Origin: Nitrospinota bacterium
GTDB lineage: Bacteria; Nitrospinota_A; JADGAW01
DNA length: 8,345 bases
Reading direction: 5' to 3'
NCBI GenBank assembly: GCA_015231815.1
Contig: JADGAW010000085.1
Location: forward strand, 1-8,345
Shown here: positions 5,611 to 8,345 of the stretch, one piece after another
How positions within the stretch are numbered: position 1 is the first letter of the stretch
How the letters are laid out: each line of letters begins with the position of its first letter
Program-made: the position numbers and the translations under genes
The notes under the pieces: generated by a model
Seen by the model: the letters and a program-made list of their open reading frames with translations, nothing else
Databases searched by the model: none
What the model was told of the DNA's origin: nothing

Positions 5611-8301
5611 TTAGCTATTTCCCTGCAACTCCCTCAACCGGCTTAAAAAAGTTTGAGAGTATTCCTCTAATTTTTTCACAAGTTCTTTCGCTTCTTTCTG
5701 TTGCTTTTTCGTACAGAGTTCGAATATTTTTACTCCTGTTTCGTGAAGTGCTTTATGTGGTGTCTCCAGTGCAACAAAGCTTACATCATCGCCGAAACGT
5801 TCCTTTCCCTGACCATTACACCAACGACCAAGACGGCAGGAGTTATGATCCTCCAAATCACTTCTTTCTAACTCCAACTCTCCATCAGCCATCTGCTTGA
5901 GATTATTTACTAATCGTAAATGGTCTCTTTCAGCGATGGTTATAAGAGCCTCAATACCAATATCAAATTTAAAGATGGTATTGTTAAGGGAGGAGGTTTC
6001 TGAGAAAATTCGTTTTGAATCGCTAAAGGTTCCATTAGCAATCTCCAAAGACTCATGAAGAAGGTCACTTAAGGTATGAATATTCAGGTTAATATTGTCT
6101 GCTGTTTCAGATTGTTCGTGACTGGCTTTTTGAACCTCGCTTACTTCATTGGTGATTTGAGTAATAGCCTGAGACATTTCCTTAATTGATTCTGTCTGTT
6201 CATGAGCCGATTTCTGGACTTCACCTGAGGCTTCCTTCGTATTGTCGGCTGCAGATACAAGCATGTCAGCGGCTTTTTCCTGTTCCTTCATTGCGTTCAT
6301 GATTTGAGTCGCCAACAATTTAATATGCTTCACTCCATCTGAAATATCTTCGCTGGAAAGTTTCAACTGAGATGTTGCGACAGCCATTTCATTTGTCTCC
6401 TTGGAAACAGTTCCTGTTGCTTCGGTAACGACTTTTGAGGAATCCAGTTGAATTTTAACTGCTTTTTCAATCTGACCAATAAGGCTTTGTGTTTTATTAA
6501 TTCCTGCAACAATTGTCTCTAAGGTTTTGCTCGACTCTTCAGTAATAGTAACACCGTTTTCGACCTTTATTTTGCCTTCCTTCATACTTTTTGTTGCCTC
6601 CACAGATTCCTTTTGAACTCCGGTAATAAGTCGTTCAATCTCCTGTGTTGCACTTGCAGAGCGTTCAGCAAGTTTTCTCACCTCATCAGCAACAACAGCA
6701 AAGCCTTTTCCATGTTCTCCAGCACGAGCAGCTTCAATTGCAGCATTAAGAGCGAGGAGGTTTGTTTGTTCAGCAATATCACTAATAACGTTCACGATTT
6801 CGCCAATTTCTTCTGTACTTTTGGAAAGACTGAGATTTACCTCAGCAGACTGTGTCATTACCTTTTCAAGATCCCTAATTGTACTGACCGCTTCGAGAAG
6901 GGTTTTTCGACCTGCTTCAGCATCATGTACTGTTTTATCAGAGACCTCCTTCGTTTCATTGGCACTTTTTGCAACAGACTGTATTTCTTCAGCAAGTGAA
7001 TTCATTGAAGAAGTAACATTTTCAACCGACTTATTAATTCCAGCAATACCTTTATCGGTGTTTTCCACATTTTCCAGCAAAGAAGAGGCAAGTGACTGGG
7101 CAGAATCGACAGAGATATTAATTTGAGAAACATCACCATTAATATTGGTTATGGAAGCTCTCATCTCCTCAATTGAGGCACCGGTTGTTTCAATTGCCTG
7201 ACTTAAAGACTCAACCAGTTTCTTGAGGGATTCTATGGACAGTTCCATTTCATCACTGCTTCCTGAAATATTAGAAATTTCCTTATTTACGTTGTCAACG
7301 TTCTGAGCAACAGTCCGGTAAGATGCACTCATCTCCTCCATTGAAGAGGAAAGCTCATCAATTGCCCAAGCTCCACGTTTGGAGGAACCAAGCATTTTCG
7401 AGGAATTGGAAAAAATTGACTGACTGGCTTTATCCACCTGCCCTGCATTGTTGTTGATATCCTGTAACGATTTTCTTACTCCCTGCACCATCTCATTAAA
7501 GACCGTTTGAAGGTACCCTATTTCATCCTCAGAAGTTACTTCTAATTCGTGGGTTAAATCACCATCCCGAACAGTTCCCATCTGAACCCCGATTATTTTA
7601 AGAGGGTTAACAAACACCTTGTCAATAAAGAAATAAATACAAACAGCAACAAGGACAATTGTTAGAAAAGACCACAGTAACAGTTCATTTCGGTTTTTTT
7701 TCATTTCATCAATTAACTCAGCAATCGGCGTTGAAATTCTAATAACAGCCCGTACGGGATGTTCGTCATATCCGTGACATGCCATACAATCTTCTACTTT
7801 TTTTATGGGAGAATAAAGGGTCATAACATCCTGCTTACCAACTTTTTCCATAAAGGCCTGAGATTTTCCTGATGAAACAACTTCCTTTAATATTCCTTCA
7901 GAGATGGGAAACGTTTCCATCTTCTCCATATTTTTTAAATCTCGTTCTTCAAAAACATCTCCATCCATAAACTTATTCACCTCATGAATCGTTGAATTAT
8001 CAACAAAGGCTTCTTTGCCATCCTTTCGCAATATCTGGAAGACAACAACTTCTTCCATTTTTTTAGTATCCATTACCCAATCATGAACAATGGGAGCATT
8101 GCCCGTTATCATCATATTCTTGATACTGTTGGCAATAGTAGCTGCCATAAGGCGGGTATTTTTTTTCTCTTGATTTACAAGATTTTCGTTGTTGTGAGAA
8201 ATATTCATGTAAGAGAGAGTCCCCAAACCAATGATAAGGATTGCCGAAATTGCTAGGAGCATTTTTATGCTCAAACGAAATGAAGAAAATATTGAGCCCA
8301 T
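5611..8301 (-). CDS. Methyl-accepting chemotaxis protein with periplasmic CxxCH haem-type sensor and C-terminal CZB zinc domain
   Basis: This is a membrane chemoreceptor that would control CheA/CheY signalling. The 896 residues read in order as follows. Transmembrane helix 1 is at about 14-33. A periplasmic domain spans about 35-206 and contains one c-type haem attachment motif, CMACH (Cys172, Cys175, His176), followed by VRAVIRISTPI, the arrangement of haem-binding PAS-like or Tll0287-like sensors. Transmembrane helix 2 is at about 207-226, followed by a HAMP linker (about 227-280). A long coiled-coil signalling domain has its hairpin tip at about 500-548 (EIVNVISDIAEQTNLLALNA, then AIEAARAGEHGKGFAVVADEVRKLAE). 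The C-terminal CZB domain (about 786-882) has the expected zinc ligands His794, Cys822 (in HNSCRLGRW), His849 and His853. Two near-repeats lie at 694-702 and 722-730. There is no C-terminal CheR-tether pentapeptide. The ATG at 8299-8301 places helix 1 correctly; no Shine-Dalgarno is evident. The ligand is unknown; redox, gas or oxidant sensing is inferred from the two metal-site domains. Confidence 0.95.
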   Translation of the reverse strand: MGSIFSSFRLSIKMLLAISAILIIGLGTLSYMNISHNNENLVNQEKKNTRLMAATIANSIKNMMITGNAPIVHDWVMDTKKMEEVVVFQILRKDGKEAFVDNSTIHEVNKFMDGDVFEERDLKNMEKMETFPISEGILKEVVSSGKSQAFMEKVGKQDVMTLYSPIKKVEDCMACHGYDEHPVRAVIRISTPIAELIDEMKKNRNELLLWSFLTIVLVAVCIYFFIDKVFVNPLKIIGVQMGTVRDGDLTHELEVTSEDEIGYLQTVFNEMVQGVRKSLQDINNNAGQVDKASQSIFSNSSKMLGSSKRGAWAIDELSSSMEEMSASYRTVAQNVDNVNKEISNISGSSDEMELSIESLKKLVESLSQAIETTGASIEEMRASITNINGDVSQINISVDSAQSLASSLLENVENTDKGIAGINKSVENVTSSMNSLAEEIQSVAKSANETKEVSDKTVHDAEAGRKTLLEAVSTIRDLEKVMTQSAEVNLSLSKSTEEIGEIVNVISDIAEQTNLLALNAAIEAARAGEHGKGFAVVADEVRKLAERSASATQEIERLITGVQKESVEATKSMKEGKIKVENGVTITEESSKTLETIVAGINKTQSLIGQIEKAVKIQLDSSKVVTEATGTVSKETNEMAVATSQLKLSSEDISDGVKHIKLLATQIMNAMKEQEKAADMLVSAADNTKEASGEVQKSAHEQTESIKEMSQAITQITNEVSEVQKASHEQSETADNINLNIHTLSDLLHESLEIANGTFSDSKRIFSETSSLNNTIFKFDIGIEALITIAERDHLRLVNNLKQMADGELELERSDLEDHNSCRLGRWCNGQGKERFGDDVSFVALETPHKALHETGVKIFELCTKKQQKEAKELVKKLEEYSQTFLSRLRELQGNS
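7774..7788 (-). other. c-type haem attachment motif CMACH within the chemoreceptor sensor domain
   Basis: These codons encode Cys172-Met-Ala-Cys175-His176, a single CxxCH between the two predicted transmembrane helices. In this topology the motif faces the periplasm, where c-type haem is attached. It is followed by GYDEHPVRAVIRIS, matching the 'CxxCHG...vlgvirvs' pattern common in haem-sensing receptors and kinases. Haem occupancy is inferred, not shown. Confidence 0.8.
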
Positions 8302-8345
8302 AATTTTTAGATAAAAGATTGAAAAGAAGATACAAAAACAACTAA

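Noticed and set aside
6613..7126. Long plus-strand frames opposite the chemoreceptor
   Set aside because: They are antisense to the strongly conserved signalling domain, are Ser/Phe/Cys-rich with no family motif, and reflect the codon use of the true gene.

Overview
The window is an A+T-rich bacterial segment (roughly 40% G+C by eye) with five intact protein-coding genes and one gene remnant or frameshifted gene. The taxon cannot be fixed from the sequence. A periplasmic c-type haem-binding chemoreceptor, a two-subunit (split) glycine dehydrogenase and A+T-rich codon use fit an anaerobic or facultative, cytochrome-bearing, motile Gram-negative lineage (Nitrospirota-, Deferribacterota- or 'Deltaproteobacteria'-like); this is inference only.

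Layout. Positions 1-651 (+) hold the truncated start and the complete end of a DUF2786-family protein whose reading frame is broken once, near 250-261. Positions about 639-725 are a pyrimidine-rich, repeat-like spacer, followed by an extended -10 promoter and gcvPB (804-2267), the C-terminal subunit of glycine decarboxylase. purH (2260-3807) overlaps the end of gcvPB by 8 bases, so the two form one operon. A 154-base spacer carries purine-rich GAGTTATGA-like repeats that are the reverse complement of motifs in the upstream spacer. It leads to a strong Shine-Dalgarno and dnaN (3962-5158), a divergent DNA polymerase sliding clamp with an extra acidic tail. Eight bases further on is a single-domain CheY-like response regulator (5167-5547). 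A short convergent spacer with a hairpin separates it from a large minus-strand chemoreceptor (5611-8301).

How the genes relate. GcvPB and PurH are linked through folate one-carbon metabolism: glycine cleavage loads tetrahydrofolate, and PurH spends 10-formyl-tetrahydrofolate in the penultimate step of IMP synthesis. The dnaN-response regulator pair is tightly spaced but has no obvious functional link. The chemoreceptor joins a haem-type periplasmic sensor to a cytoplasmic zinc-binding CZB domain, suggesting combined redox or gas and zinc/oxidant sensing.

I found no CRISPR array, tRNA, rRNA, insertion sequence or defence system. Most of the window is housekeeping. The points most worth following up are the single-frameshift DUF2786 gene, the unusual clamp and its response-regulator neighbour, the haem + CZB receptor, and the inverted repeat-like spacers flanking gcvPB-purH.
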